A DNA stretch of 59,548 bases from Nitrospirota bacterium (GTDB lineage: Bacteria; Nitrospirota; Thermodesulfovibrionia; Thermodesulfovibrionales; UBA6898). A program made the position numbers and the translations under genes. Each line of letters opens with the position of its first letter. The first letter of the stretch is position 1. The notes beneath the pieces are model-generated. The model worked only from the letters and a program-made list of their open reading frames with translations. It was not told the origin of the DNA and made no database searches. Of this stretch, positions 9,241-17,608 are shown piece after piece. The stretch is taken from contig JACRLQ010000046.1 in assembly GCA_016215155.1 (NCBI GenBank), positions 1,122-60,669 on the forward strand, written 5' to 3'.

Positions 9241-9804
9241 GTGATTTCAACATCTGATTTCAGAAAAGGACAAAAATTGGAATATAAGGGCGACCCTTAT
9301 GAGATAGTAGAGTTCCAGCATGTCAAGATGGGAAGGGGCGGCGCAATTGTCAAGACCAAGATGAAGAATATGCGCACGGGGGCCGTGATAGAAGAAACCA
9401 TCAGGTCCGGCGAGAAATTCCCTCCAGCCGGGCTTGAGGAAAAAAAGATGCAGTACCTCTACGCACAGGACGACTTTTTCTATTTCATGGACCAGGAAAA
9501 CTTCGAGCAGACCCCGTTGTCGGCCGCCCAGCTGGGTGACGCGAAGATATTTCTGAAGGAGAACGCCGAGGTCAAGATCCTTTATTACAAGGGCAGCCCC
9601 ATTAACGTCGAGCTGCCCACATTTATGGAACTCACCATAACAAAGACCGACCCCGCCGGGTTCAAGGGGGACACCGCCTCAGGGGGAGGCAAACCGGCCA
9701 CGCTTGAGACCGGGGCCGTGGTGCGGGTGCCTTTTCATCTCAATGAGGGGGACAGGATCAAGGTCGACACCCGGACATCTGAATACATAGAGAGGGTAAA
9801 ATAA
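9241..9804 (+). CDS. efp: Translation elongation factor P (Arg at the loop tip)
   Basis: Rescues ribosomes stalled at polyproline. It has 187 residues in three beta-barrel domains, with the usual ending (GDRIKVDTRTSEYIERVK). A GTG start follows GCAGGAGGTAGAGG. The modified loop reads HVKMGRGGA, so the residue aligned to E. coli Lys34 is Arg32, and the preceding Pro is Met. In the EarP subfamily Arg32 is rhamnosylated from dTDP-rhamnose. The lysine-modifying enzymes EpmA and EpmB need Lys. No earP or epmA is in the window, so the modification state is unknown. Adjacent to accB by a one-base overlap. Confidence 0.95.
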   Translation: MISTSDFRKGQKLEYKGDPYEIVEFQHVKMGRGGAIVKTKMKNMRTGAVIEETIRSGEKFPPAGLEEKKMQYLYAQDDFFYFMDQENFEQTPLSAAQLGDAKIFLKENAEVKILYYKGSPINVELPTFMELTITKTDPAGFKGDTASGGGKPATLETGAVVRVPFHLNEGDRIKVDTRTSEYIERVK

Positions 9805-10241
9805 TGGAACTCGATGACCTCAAGAGTCTTATTGAACTTCTAAGGGAAACGGACATTACCGACCTTCAGGTAGAAAAGGAAGGGACGAAGGTCAGGATAA
9901 AAAGAGAAAAGCTCTTCGGGTCTATAGAAATACCGGCCCACAGACACCCGGCGGCCCGCGAAACCGTCTCGCAGGAACCCCCTGCAGAAGATCTCCAGAG
10001 GCTTGTGACCGTCACGTCCCCTATTGTGGGGACTTTCTACAAGTCGTCCACTCCCGAGGCCCCGCCATTCGTGGAGTCAGGGTCAAAGGTGAAGAAGGGG
10101 CAGGTCCTCTGCATTATAGAGGCGATGAAGCTCATGAACGAGATAGAGTGCGACACCGACGGTGTCGTAGCGAGGGTGCTTATTGAAAACGGCCAGCCGG
10201 TCGAATACGGAGAGCCACTCTTTCTGATAGAGCCGGCATGA
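9804..10241 (+). CDS. accB: Acetyl-CoA carboxylase biotin carboxyl carrier protein
   Basis: Carries biotin between the carboxylase and transferase parts of acetyl-CoA carboxylase in fatty acid synthesis. The N-terminal helix region is followed by a Pro/Ala-rich hinge and the biotinyl domain. The biotin-accepting Lys109 lies in EAMKLMNE. The [12 protein letters not shown] segment and the thumb region are also typical. It has 145 residues, overlaps the stop of efp and overlaps accC by four bases. Confidence 0.95.
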   Translation: MELDDLKSLIELLRETDITDLQVEKEGTKVRIKREKLFGSIEIPAHRHPAARETVSQEPPAEDLQRLVTVTSPIVGTFYKSSTPEAPPFVESGSKVKKGQVLCIIEAMKLMNEIECDTDGVVARVLIENGQPVEYGEPLFLIEPA

Positions 10242-11446
10242 GACTCTTTAAAAAGATACTCGTAGCCAACCGGGGCGAAATAGCGGTCAGGATCATAAGG
10301 GCCTGCAAGGAACTGGGCATCCGCACGGTTGCGATCTACTCCGACGTCGATAAAGACGCGATGCATACGAGACTCGCGGACGAGTCCGTCTGCGTGGGGC
10401 CGGCCAGTTCCGCCCAGAGCTATAACAATATCCCCAGCATCCTCAGTTCGGCTGAGATCACGGACTCGGAGGCGATTCATCCCGGGTACGGTTTTCTGTC
10501 TGAAAACGCCAACTTTGCCGAGGCGTGCGCCACCTCCGGGATCGTATTTATCGGACCTTCTCCCGAGAGCATCAGGCTTGGAGGGGACAAGGCCAAGGCC
10601 CGGCAGGTCATGAAGCGGAGGGGCGTACCGGTCGTCCCCGGCAGTGAGGGACCCGTCGTGTCCGAAGAGACCGCCCTCAAGATAGCGAAGAAGATCGGAT
10701 TTCCCGTCATGATCAAGGCCTCCGCGGGCGGCGGCGGTAAAGGGATGCGGATAGCCCATAACGAAGAAGAACTCGATAAATTATACTTCATGGCCCAGCG
10801 GGAGGCCCTGACCGCCTTTGGCAACGGTGAACTATATATAGAAAAATATATCTCCGAGATAAGACATATCGAGGTCCAGATACTGGCCGACACAAAGGGC
10901 AACATCCTTCACCTGGGGGAGCGCGACTGCTCCGTGCAGAGGAGACACCAGAAGCTTATCGAAGAATCACCCTCCCCCGTCGCGACCGAAAAATTCAGAA
11001 AAAAGATCGGAGAATACGCGGTCAAGGCCGCAAAGGCCATAAAATACCACAGCGCCGGCACCGTCGAATTCATCGTTGACAGTGAGGGAAACATCTACTT
11101 CATGGAGATGAACACAAGGCTCCAGGTCGAGCACCCGGTCACTGAAATGGTAAGCGGCATCGACATAGTGCAGGAGCAGATAAAGATAGCCGCCGGAATG
11201 CCTCTCGATATAAAACAGCCGCGAATTAAACTCTCGGGGCACTCCATCGAATGCAGGATAAACGCGGAAGACCCGGAGAGGTTCATCCCCAGCCCCGGCA
11301 GGATAAGTTTTCTTTCGCTTCCGGGGGGCCCCGGCGTCAGGGTGGACACCGCCATCTATAATGGGTGTGTGGTCCCCTCGCATTACGACTCGCTGATCGC
11401 CAAACTTATCGTCTATGGCAAAGACAGACGTTCATCGAGAAGATGA
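10238..11446 (+). CDS. accC: Biotin carboxylase, C-terminally truncated
   Basis: Carboxylates biotin on AccB using ATP and bicarbonate. The N-terminal domain ([14 protein letters not shown]), the ATP-grasp Gly-rich loop ([10 protein letters not shown]), the catalytic [15 protein letters not shown] block and the start of the C-terminal domain ([16 protein letters not shown]) are intact. The protein stops at residue 402, just after [13 protein letters not shown]. The family continues about 45-50 residues with an A-I-x-R-M helix and an EGIKT segment. Reading one frame over after GKDR gives FIEKMNA, which resembles that helix for a few residues only, and then similarity ends. The break coincides with the left edge of a toxin-antitoxin island. 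Activity is uncertain. Confidence 0.85.
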   Translation: MRLFKKILVANRGEIAVRIIRACKELGIRTVAIYSDVDKDAMHTRLADESVCVGPASSAQSYNNIPSILSSAEITDSEAIHPGYGFLSENANFAEACATSGIVFIGPSPESIRLGGDKAKARQVMKRRGVPVVPGSEGPVVSEETALKIAKKIGFPVMIKASAGGGGKGMRIAHNEEELDKLYFMAQREALTAFGNGELYIEKYISEIRHIEVQILADTKGNILHLGERDCSVQRRHQKLIEESPSPVATEKFRKKIGEYAVKAAKAIKYHSAGTVEFIVDSEGNIYFMEMNTRLQVEHPVTEMVSGIDIVQEQIKIAAGMPLDIKQPRIKLSGHSIECRINAEDPERFIPSPGRISFLSLPGGPGVRVDTAIYNGCVVPSHYDSLIAKLIVYGKDRRSSRR

Positions 11447-11515
11447 ACGCCCCGGTTCCGTCCCAGTCAAATGGCAAATAGTCCTTTCCTGCTTTCTTCG
11501 GACATTGCGCAGACG

Positions 11516-11794
11516 TCAATACACTTCGTCGTGATGCCCTATTTCGATCAGGATAATCTCTGTTTCAGTGATAACAAATGCGATTACGAGTCTGTATGAC
11601 ATGGTAATCGAAACGGAATACTTGTCCCTGAATTTGCCCTTTAACTTGTGAAGTCTCAGAGAGGGGTGTAAAGGGTCCAGCTCCAGCAGACGGAGGACCT
11701 TCTTATACCGGTTAATAAGGTCAGGATGATGCCTGATGAAAGCACTCTCCCTCCGCAGGTAGCTGTCGGTAAAGACCAGGCGGTAAGCGCTCAA
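11516..11794 (-). CDS. RelE/ParE-superfamily toxin
   Basis: A small basic protein of 92 residues with the RelE/YafQ-like pattern: an N-terminal strand YRLVFTDSYLRRESAF, a helical hairpin (LINRYKKVLRLLELDPLHPSLRLHKLKG) and a C-terminal sheet (YSVSITMSYRLVIAFVITETEIILIEIGHHDEVY). Family members cleave ribosome-bound mRNA or poison gyrase. It overlaps the upstream antitoxin gene by four bases, the standard antitoxin-first order. It converges on the truncated end of accC and probably arrived with the island. Confidence 0.8.
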   Translation of the reverse strand: MSAYRLVFTDSYLRRESAFIRHHPDLINRYKKVLRLLELDPLHPSLRLHKLKGKFRDKYSVSITMSYRLVIAFVITETEIILIEIGHHDEVY

Positions 11795-12039
11795 ATACCG
11801 ACCCGTTTAAAGTGCTTCTCCGCAGTCTCTGCTTTGTACCTGCCCTTTTCGTAGTCAGCCTCGGCCTCCCTGACAGCCATATCCAGGTCCGCCTCTTTGA
11901 GCCGCTCGTATTCCGCTATCGGCAGTACCACATATTTGTTTTTGCCGCGCACTGAAATAATTATCTCTGAATACGTCTTCACCAGCCCTTCAAGATAGGA
12001 AATCCCCTTGACCTTCAAATCATTGGCACTAACAATCAT
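11791..12039 (-). CDS. Phd/YefM-family antitoxin
   Basis: An 82-residue partner of the RelE-like toxin. The N-terminal half (VSANDLKVKGISYLEGL, IIISVRGKNKYVVLPIAEYERLKE) matches the Phd/YefM DNA-binding fold. The C-terminal helix (MAVREAEADYEKGRYKAETAEKHFKRVGI) is the likely toxin-neutralising tail. A GAGG ribosome site precedes the ATG. An inverted repeat with 8-bp arms (ATACTATT at 12038-12045, AATAGTAT at 12070-12077) surrounds the start region and is a candidate autorepressor site. Confidence 0.8.
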   Translation of the reverse strand: MIVSANDLKVKGISYLEGLVKTYSEIIISVRGKNKYVVLPIAEYERLKEADLDMAVREAEADYEKGRYKAETAEKHFKRVGI

Positions 12040-12389
12040 ACTATTTACCTCACCATTAAGAGTATTGTTAATAGTATTCTAATTGGAGCTGTCCGCAAAT
12101 GCAACCATTCTTTTCGCGCGTTGAGTCAGGGTGCCCATGGATTGTGGGCAACCACGGGGGATTGCCCCTACAGCATACCGGGAAACAAGGGCGTAATGAA
12201 TTACGCCCCTACAAAGACTTAACACGTACGGCGGGGGGGGCTTAGTAAAAAGGGGATAGCGCCCTATTTAGCCTGAGTTTTACAAGCTTTTCTGTCAGAG
12301 CTCGGTCTTTGCATTAGTTTTAACTTGAATTCTTACTGGACTGGTCTATATACTAGTCTATATATAATCTACTTGCATAGGTGAATATT
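12040..12389. other. Island intergenic region with GTAG-footed palindromes
   Basis: No gene is visible here. Three short inverted repeats occur: TGCCCA...TGGGCA near 12130-12150, a GGGG...CCCCTAC unit near 12163-12172, and GGGCGTAAT/ATTACGCCC at 12189-12208 followed by CTAC. The CTAC foot and GC-rich stem match the palindrome found inside the REP-associated transposase gene at 46981-47008, so I assign them to the same repeat family. The right part holds the promoter of the next toxin-antitoxin pair. Confidence 0.6.
12325..12358 (+). promoter_or_regulatory. Promoter and operator-like inverted repeat for the Phd/PIN locus
   Basis: TTGAAT (12325-12330) and TATACT (12349-12354) are 18 bases apart, a reasonable sigma70-type promoter. 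GACTGGT (12339-12345) and ACTAGTC (12352-12358) form an inverted repeat with one mismatch that covers the -10 box, as expected for an antitoxin autorepressor. The spacing and overlap are visible; regulation is inferred. Confidence 0.5.
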
Positions 12390-12603
12390 ATGAAGACCGA
12401 AATTGGTTCGTATGAGGCGAAAACAAAGCTCCCTGAATTACTGCATCACCAACCGTGGGGAGCCGATTGCGGATTTGGTGCCCAGTGTTGGCGTGAGGAC
12501 AAAAGACAAAGTTGCCGCTGCGGAAAAACTTAAGGCCTTCATGCTGGCCGATCCGGTGCATGGTGTAAACATCAGGGAACTCATTGAGGAGGGTCGCGCG
12601 TGA
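12390..12603 (+). pseudogene. Phd-type antitoxin broken by an internal deletion/frameshift
   Basis: The ATG at 12390 opens a typical Phd N-terminus (MKTEIGSYEAKTKLPELL), but that frame then leaves the family and soon stops. From about 12445 a different frame gives the expected continuation ITNRGEPIADLVPS and the C-terminal toxin-binding helix through the TGA at 12601-12603. The residues usually linking these parts (about ten, of the type RKVKAGERF) are missing. A deletion whose length is not a multiple of three explains both facts. The second frame has its own TTG (12403) and ATG (12412), so a shortened antitoxin lacking most of the DNA-binding domain may still be made. A PIN toxin follows with a four-base overlap. 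Confidence 0.75.
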
Positions 12604-13019
12604 GTTTCGTCCTTGATAACTCGGTGACCATGCGCTGGTTTTTTGGTGATGGCAGGCCGCAGGAACTTGCCTATGCGGGCAAGGTACTGGATGCAATGAA
12701 AGGGTCCAATGCACTTGTACCCGCGACATGGGGCCTGGAGGTGGCAAACGTCATTGCCAGGGCGGAGGCAAAAGGCCTGGTGACGGAAGCGCGGAGCGGT
12801 GCTTTCCTTGAGATGCTGGAGGGTGTGGATATTGAAGTGGACGCGGCCACCTTCGCACATGCACTGTCTGATATCCTGCAGCTGGCAAGGCGATACAGGA
12901 TATCCGCTTACGATGCCTCTTATCTTGAACTGGCCTTGCGTCTGGGCTTACCCCTGGCCACACTGGACGAAGATTTGCAGAAGGCAGCAAAGAAAGCCGG
13001 TGTTAAAAAGTTTGACTGA
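12600..13019 (+). CDS. PIN-domain (VapC-like) ribonuclease toxin
   Basis: 139 residues with the PIN acidic set: the first Asp in FVLDNSVTMRWFF, Glu in PATWGLEVANVIARA, Asp in RYRISAYDASYLELA and Asp in LATLDEDLQKAA. Family members are Mg-dependent RNases, often cutting tRNA. A GTG start overlaps the stop of the damaged antitoxin by four bases. The reading frame is intact although the antitoxin is not, so the toxin may be silent, weakly expressed or neutralised by the remaining antitoxin half. Confidence 0.85.
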   Translation: MSFVLDNSVTMRWFFGDGRPQELAYAGKVLDAMKGSNALVPATWGLEVANVIARAEAKGLVTEARSGAFLEMLEGVDIEVDAATFAHALSDILQLARRYRISAYDASYLELALRLGLPLATLDEDLQKAAKKAGVKKFD

Positions 13020-13034
13020 AAACATAACGTTCAG

Positions 13035-13655
13035 ATGAAAATCTCTGGCATCTACTTCATCACCGACAGGACATACTGCAGCCTTTCGATCACCGAAATG
13101 GTCACTGCCGTGCTCAGGGCCGGCATCCGAATAATCCAGTACAGGGACAAGGAAAACTCCCGCCGTGGCATTTATGAAGAAGCGCTCAGGCTCCGTGAAC
13201 TTACCCGGAGTTTCGGGGCTGCACTGATAATCAATGACCACGCCGATATAGCCCTTTCAGTCCATGCTGACGGCCTGCACCTGGGGCAGGACGACCTCCC
13301 TCTCAAAGAGGCCAGGGCGCTTATGGGCGGCAAAACAATCGGCATCTCGACCCACAGTCTCGGTCAGGCTAAGGAGGCGGTGACAGGGGGCGCAGACTAT
13401 ATCGGGTTTGGCCCCATTTTCCAGACCGCCACCAAAGACGCCGGGAGTCCTCGAGGCCTTGACAATCTCCGCCTGATCAAACAAAATGTCAGTGTTCCTG
13501 TTGTTGCCATCGGCGGCATAGGCATCGACAACATCATCCCCGTATTCGACGCCGGGGCCGATGCAGCCGCGATAGCGACAGGTATATGCAGAGGAGATAT
13601 TGAAAAAAACGCCGGACTTTTCATACGCATATTAATAAATAGATATCATAACTAA
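13035..13655 (+). CDS. thiE: Thiamine-phosphate synthase
   Basis: Joins the pyrimidine and thiazole halves of thiamine. A TIM-barrel protein of 206 residues with conserved IIQYRDKE, LIINDHADIAL, HLGQDDLP, IGISTHS, DYIGFGPIFQTATKDAG and VVAIGGIG. It starts 15 bases after the PIN toxin. No TPP riboswitch is visible in that short gap. It was probably closer to accC before the toxin-antitoxin island entered. Confidence 0.93.
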   Translation: MKISGIYFITDRTYCSLSITEMVTAVLRAGIRIIQYRDKENSRRGIYEEALRLRELTRSFGAALIINDHADIALSVHADGLHLGQDDLPLKEARALMGGKTIGISTHSLGQAKEAVTGGADYIGFGPIFQTATKDAGSPRGLDNLRLIKQNVSVPVVAIGGIGIDNIIPVFDAGADAAAIATGICRGDIEKNAGLFIRILINRYHN

Positions 13656-13669
13656 CTCGGGAGGCCACC

Positions 13670-14788
13670 ATGAAGAGAATTTTAACGCTGTTTTTTTGTC
13701 TCTGTCTGCTTACTGCGATAATCGCAGGCTGCCAGAAGAAGGGTCCGGATGTAATTAAAGTGGGGGTCGTAGGCCCCATGACAGGAGACCAGTCGAGGTT
13801 CGGCACCGACTTCAAAAACGGGGTCACACTGGCAGCCGATCAATGGAACGAAAAAGGCGGTCTGCTAGGGAAAAAAATTGAACTTGTCATCGGAGACGAC
13901 CAGCATGACCCCAAACAGGCCGTGTCTGTCGCCAACAAGATAGTTAACGGCGGGGCAGTAGGCATAATCGGCCATTTCAACTCAAGCTGTTCAATCCCCG
14001 CCTCCGACGTATATAACCGCGCCTCTGTGCCCATGATATCTCCGGCATCTACCAACCCGGAGCTCACACAGAAAGGCTACAAGGGCACCTTCAGGGTCTG
14101 CGGAAGGGACGACCAGCAGGGAGGCGTCGGCGCGGCCTTTGTTGTCTCATCACTTAAGCTTAAGAAAGTTGCCGTCATCCATGACAAGACGACTTACGGC
14201 CAGGGTCTGGCGGATGAATTCAAAAAAGCCCTTTCCGGCAAGGTCGAAGTTGTCTATTACGGCGGGATCGTCCAGGGAGACAAGGACTTCAAGAGCGTCC
14301 TGACCTCGATAAAGGCAAAGTCCCCCGAACTGATATTCTTTGGCGGTATTTATCCTGAGATGGGGCTCCTCGTTCGACAGGCAAAAGAGCTCGGGCTGAA
14401 GGCCCCTTTCATGAGCGGCGACGGCTCCTATGCTGAAGAGTTTGTAAAGATCGCAGGCGACCAGGCAGCCGAAGGGACTTATCTTACCTTCTCTCCTGAC
14501 CCCAATAACATACCCGACGCCAAGGATTTTATAACAAAGTATAACGCGAAATTCGGAAAGGAAGGACCTTACTCCATTTATGCGTTCGACGCCGCGAATA
14601 TCTTGTTCACCGCCATCCGGGATGCAAATACGACTGACGGCAAGACGGTTATCGATAAACTTCACTCCTTAGAATTTAACGGGGCCATGGGCAAAATAAA
14701 GCTCAATGAAAACGGCGATGTCACCGCCCCGCCCTATGTCGTATGGACCACGAAAAACGGGAAGTTCGTCGAGGTGTGGAAACCGTAG
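13670..14788 (+). CDS. LivJ-like ABC transporter substrate-binding lipoprotein
   Basis: A periplasmic type I binding protein of the branched-chain amino acid (LivJ) family, 372 residues. The N-terminal hydrophobic segment ends in a lipobox (AIIAGC) with the lipid-bearing Cys21. Typical segments follow: IKVGVVGPMTGDQS, AADQWNEKGGLLGKKIELVIGDDQ, GIIGHFNSSCSIPASD, VAVIHDKTTYGQGLADEF, and YSIYAFDAANILFTAI. No permease or ATPase genes of a Liv transporter lie nearby, so the partner or even a sensory role is open. A GGGAGGCC site precedes the ATG. Confidence 0.88.
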   Translation: MKRILTLFFCLCLLTAIIAGCQKKGPDVIKVGVVGPMTGDQSRFGTDFKNGVTLAADQWNEKGGLLGKKIELVIGDDQHDPKQAVSVANKIVNGGAVGIIGHFNSSCSIPASDVYNRASVPMISPASTNPELTQKGYKGTFRVCGRDDQQGGVGAAFVVSSLKLKKVAVIHDKTTYGQGLADEFKKALSGKVEVVYYGGIVQGDKDFKSVLTSIKAKSPELIFFGGIYPEMGLLVRQAKELGLKAPFMSGDGSYAEEFVKIAGDQAAEGTYLTFSPDPNNIPDAKDFITKYNAKFGKEGPYSIYAFDAANILFTAIRDANTTDGKTVIDKLHSLEFNGAMGKIKLNENGDVTAPPYVVWTTKNGKFVEVWKP

Positions 14789-15240
14789 CGCAAGTGCATC
14801 AGTTCGAGATAATCGACATATCCGGAGATGTGGGCGTCAGGGCATATGGAAGCGACCTTGAGTCGCTGTTTATTCACGCGGCCTCAGGCATGTACAGTCT
14901 TATTACGGACCCCGAGCTTATCAGAGAGGAAGGTTCCATCGAATTGGAGGTCAGGGGCAGTACACTTGAAGGACTGATGGTTTCGTGGCTTAACGAGCTG
15001 GTCTTTCAGTTCGACGCCAACAACTTTATCGGAAAGCGGGTCATAATACATGAGCTGTCAACTTCTGACGAAGACCCGGACGCCGCGGGAGGTTTCCGCA
15101 TCAGGGGCACTTTGTATGGAGAGGATTTTGACATATCAAGACACGAGCGCAGGCTGCTGATAAAGGCCGCGACTTATCATAAACTCGAGATCGTCCGCGA
15201 AAATGCCTCATTCAGGGCTGACATCATTTTTGATATCTGA
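14776..15240 (+). CDS. Archease
   Basis: Archease activates the RNA ligase RtcB by speeding its guanylation. The protein shows the family pattern FEIIDISGDVGVRAYG, a central MVSWLNELVFQFDANNF helix and the end YHKLEIVRENASFRADIIFDI. The acidic metal-binding residues (Asp in SGDVG, Asp at the C-terminus) are present. GTG at 14776 or 14794 could be the start. I give the first, which has GGGAAG about nine bases upstream; the second would start MHQFE and fits the family length equally well. It overlaps the stop of the lipoprotein gene. rtcB follows by 13 bases, which supports the call. Confidence 0.85.
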   Translation: METVAQVHQFEIIDISGDVGVRAYGSDLESLFIHAASGMYSLITDPELIREEGSIELEVRGSTLEGLMVSWLNELVFQFDANNFIGKRVIIHELSTSDEDPDAAGGFRIRGTLYGEDFDISRHERRLLIKAATYHKLEIVRENASFRADIIFDI

Positions 15241-15253
15241 CATTTAAACAATC

Positions 15254-16699
15254 ATGTCAATCGACAAACTCATACGCATAGACGAGACGAAACTGAAGGT
15301 CCCCGTGGAATATAAGAAGGGGATGCTGGTGCCGGGGATTATTTATCTCGATAAAAAACTCGAGGCGGACCTTGAGCCCCAGGCCGTAGATCAGGTGGCC
15401 AACGTCGCCTGCCTTCCAGGGATCGTCAAGGCGTCTATCGCAATGCCCGATATTCATACCGGCTACGGGTTCACTATAGGAGGCGTGGCGGCATTCGATC
15501 TCGACCACGGGATCGTCTCCCCCGGCGGCGTAGGGTATGACATCAACTGCGGGGTGCGCCTGATAAGGAGCAACCTCAGTAAACAGGACATGCTGCCCAG
15601 GCTGAAAGAGCTTGTCACCGCGCTATATAGAGATGTGCCCGCCGGCGTGGGTTCAAAGGGCAGGATACGTCTGGGGCCTGACGATGAAAAGAGGGTCCTT
15701 CTGAGAGGCGCGCGATGGGCAGTCGAAAACGGGTTAGGTGTCGCGTCCGACCTGGAAAAGACGGAGTCAGGCGGATGCCTCGAAGGTGCAGACCCTTCGA
15801 TCATAAGCAAAAAGGCGTATGACAGGGGCAGATCGCAACAGGGGACTCTCGGCTCCGGCAACCACTTCCTCGAGGTCCAGTTCGTGGACGAGATACTTGA
15901 CACGAAGGCGGCCGACGTCCTCGGGCTCTTCGAGGGCCAGATCACGGTCATGATCCATACCGGATCAAGGGGGTTCGGCCATCAGGTCTGCACCGATTTC
16001 CTTGAAGTCATGGAGAGGGCGGCAGGCAAGTACGGGATTCATCTCTATGACCGTGAGCTGGCATGCGCCCCTTATAAGAGCCCTGAGGCAGGCGACTATC
16101 TGTCGGCCATGAAGGCGGCCGCGAATTACGCCTGGGCCAACAGACAGTGCATCATGAGCTGGACGGAAGAGGTCTTCGCCAGGGTCTTCAGGGCCTCTCC
16201 GTCGGGGCTCGGCATGTCCCTCGTCTATGACGTCGCCCACAATATCGCAAAGGTCGAAGACCATATCGTCGACGGCAGAAAAAAGAGGCTGATAGTACAC
16301 AGAAAAGGCGCGACAAGGGCATTCCCGCCGGGCCATCCTGAACTGCCCGCCGCATATGGAAAGCTGGGACAGCCCGTCCTGATACCTGGTGACATGGGGA
16401 GGGCATCGTATGTACTCGTCGGAACTGAAAAGGCGATGGACGAGACCTTCGGGTCTGCATGTCACGGGGCCGGGCGTATCATGTCCCGCCACCAGGCGAT
16501 CAGGAAGGCCAAAGGCAGGGCCATCTGGCGTGAAATGGAGGACAAGGGCATCATAGTGATGGCCTCGGGCAGGGAAACTCTGGCCGAGGAGATGAGCGAG
16601 GCCTATAAAGATGTCTCGAACGTGGTCGATGTGGTACACAGGGCGGGAATCGCCGTCAAGGTCGCAAGGCTGAGGCCGCTCGGGGTCGTAAAAGGCTGA
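15254..16699 (+). CDS. rtcB: RNA-splicing ligase RtcB
   Basis: Joins RNA 2',3'-cyclic phosphate (or 3'-phosphate) and 5'-OH ends using GTP and Mn. The protein has 481 residues. Motifs seen: MPDIHTGYGFTIGGVAAFD, SPGGVGYDINCGVR (metal-binding Asp and Cys), GSGNHFLEVQ (metal His), MIHTGSRGFGHQ, and HRKGATRAF, whose His corresponds to the guanylated His337 of E. coli RtcB, plus SCHGAGR-type CHGAGRIMSR. Paired with archease, it forms an RNA repair unit. No RtcA or RtcR-like regulator is next to it. Confidence 0.95.
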   Translation: MSIDKLIRIDETKLKVPVEYKKGMLVPGIIYLDKKLEADLEPQAVDQVANVACLPGIVKASIAMPDIHTGYGFTIGGVAAFDLDHGIVSPGGVGYDINCGVRLIRSNLSKQDMLPRLKELVTALYRDVPAGVGSKGRIRLGPDDEKRVLLRGARWAVENGLGVASDLEKTESGGCLEGADPSIISKKAYDRGRSQQGTLGSGNHFLEVQFVDEILDTKAADVLGLFEGQITVMIHTGSRGFGHQVCTDFLEVMERAAGKYGIHLYDRELACAPYKSPEAGDYLSAMKAAANYAWANRQCIMSWTEEVFARVFRASPSGLGMSLVYDVAHNIAKVEDHIVDGRKKRLIVHRKGATRAFPPGHPELPAAYGKLGQPVLIPGDMGRASYVLVGTEKAMDETFGSACHGAGRIMSRHQAIRKAKGRAIWREMEDKGIIVMASGRETLAEEMSEAYKDVSNVVDVVHRAGIAVKVARLRPLGVVKG

Positions 16700-16725
16700 G
16701 CTATGAATGTGACGGGCCGGCGTCC

Positions 16726-17550
16726 ATGAAGTTGAAGATCGGCGTGATACCCTATGCGAATCTTTTCCCGATATTTTATACGCTCCGGAGGGAAGCCGAC
16801 TGCGCTGATTATGAATTTGTCGATGGCGTACCCTCGGACTTAAACAGCCGGATAAGAAGCGGGGAGATAGATATCAGCCCCTCTTCGTCGATCGAGTACC
16901 TAAGGCACGGCGACCGCTATAGCCTCATAGACGGGCATTCCGTCAGCTCGGCAGGGCCGATCCGAAGCATACTTCTTTTCAGCAAAAAACCTATCGAGGC
17001 ACTCGACGCGGCGGCGATACTCACCTCGTCCCAATCGGAGACCTCCGTGGCGCTGCTTAAAATCATACTGACCAAATTCTACCGCATAGAAGCACGGCTC
17101 GAGCCTTCCGCCGTGCCCGTCGCAAAGGCAATGATTTCCAACGAGGCATACCTGCTGATCGGGGACGAGGCGCTTAAGGAGGCCCATAGATGGCCCAACC
17201 TGAGGGTCTATGACCTCGGTGATATCTGGTACAAAATGACCGGTCTGCCGTCGGTCTTCGCCCTCTGGATAGCCAGGAAGGAGTTAGGCGAACTTCATCC
17301 GGAAATGTTGCTGAGGTTCACCTCCGATCTTGACAGAAGCAGGGTGTCGGCGCTCACGCAGCTTGAAAGAATTGCTGCCGCCTCAGACCTTTTGGGCCTG
17401 CTTTCAGAGGAAAGTCTTATCTCGTACTGGCAGTCGATATCGTACGACTTTAATGATAACCACAAAAAGGGGCTCGCCCTTTTCAGAACGTACGCCGAGG
17501 AGCTCGGGATTATCGACAAAAAACCTTTGTCGTCCCGGAATAAGGATTGA
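16726..17550 (+). CDS. mqnA: Chorismate dehydratase, futalosine menaquinone pathway
   Basis: Converts chorismate to 3-enolpyruvylbenzoate, the first committed step of the futalosine route to menaquinone. The protein begins LKIGVIPYANLFPIFYTL, with the substrate-binding segments PSDLNSRIRSGEIDISPSSSIEYLRH and SSAGPIRSILLFSKKPI. The lid SSQSETSVALLKIIL and LLIGDEAL segments are typical. It has 274 residues. The start codon lies 27 bases after rtcB. Other mqn genes are not in the window. Confidence 0.88.
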   Translation: MKLKIGVIPYANLFPIFYTLRREADCADYEFVDGVPSDLNSRIRSGEIDISPSSSIEYLRHGDRYSLIDGHSVSSAGPIRSILLFSKKPIEALDAAAILTSSQSETSVALLKIILTKFYRIEARLEPSAVPVAKAMISNEAYLLIGDEALKEAHRWPNLRVYDLGDIWYKMTGLPSVFALWIARKELGELHPEMLLRFTSDLDRSRVSALTQLERIAAASDLLGLLSEESLISYWQSISYDFNDNHKKGLALFRTYAEELGIIDKKPLSSRNKD

Positions 17551-17608
17551 TTTCCCCGGATGGGAAATCTGAAAATTTCGTTTTCCCTGTTTTTTTGCTT
17601 GTTTAAGT

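Noticed and set aside
12121-12215. Possible CRISPR-like repeats
   Set aside because: Units differ in length and sequence and there are no regular spacers; they are GTAG-footed palindromes.
13020-13034. TPP riboswitch before thiE
   Set aside because: The gap is only 15 bases, too short for the element.
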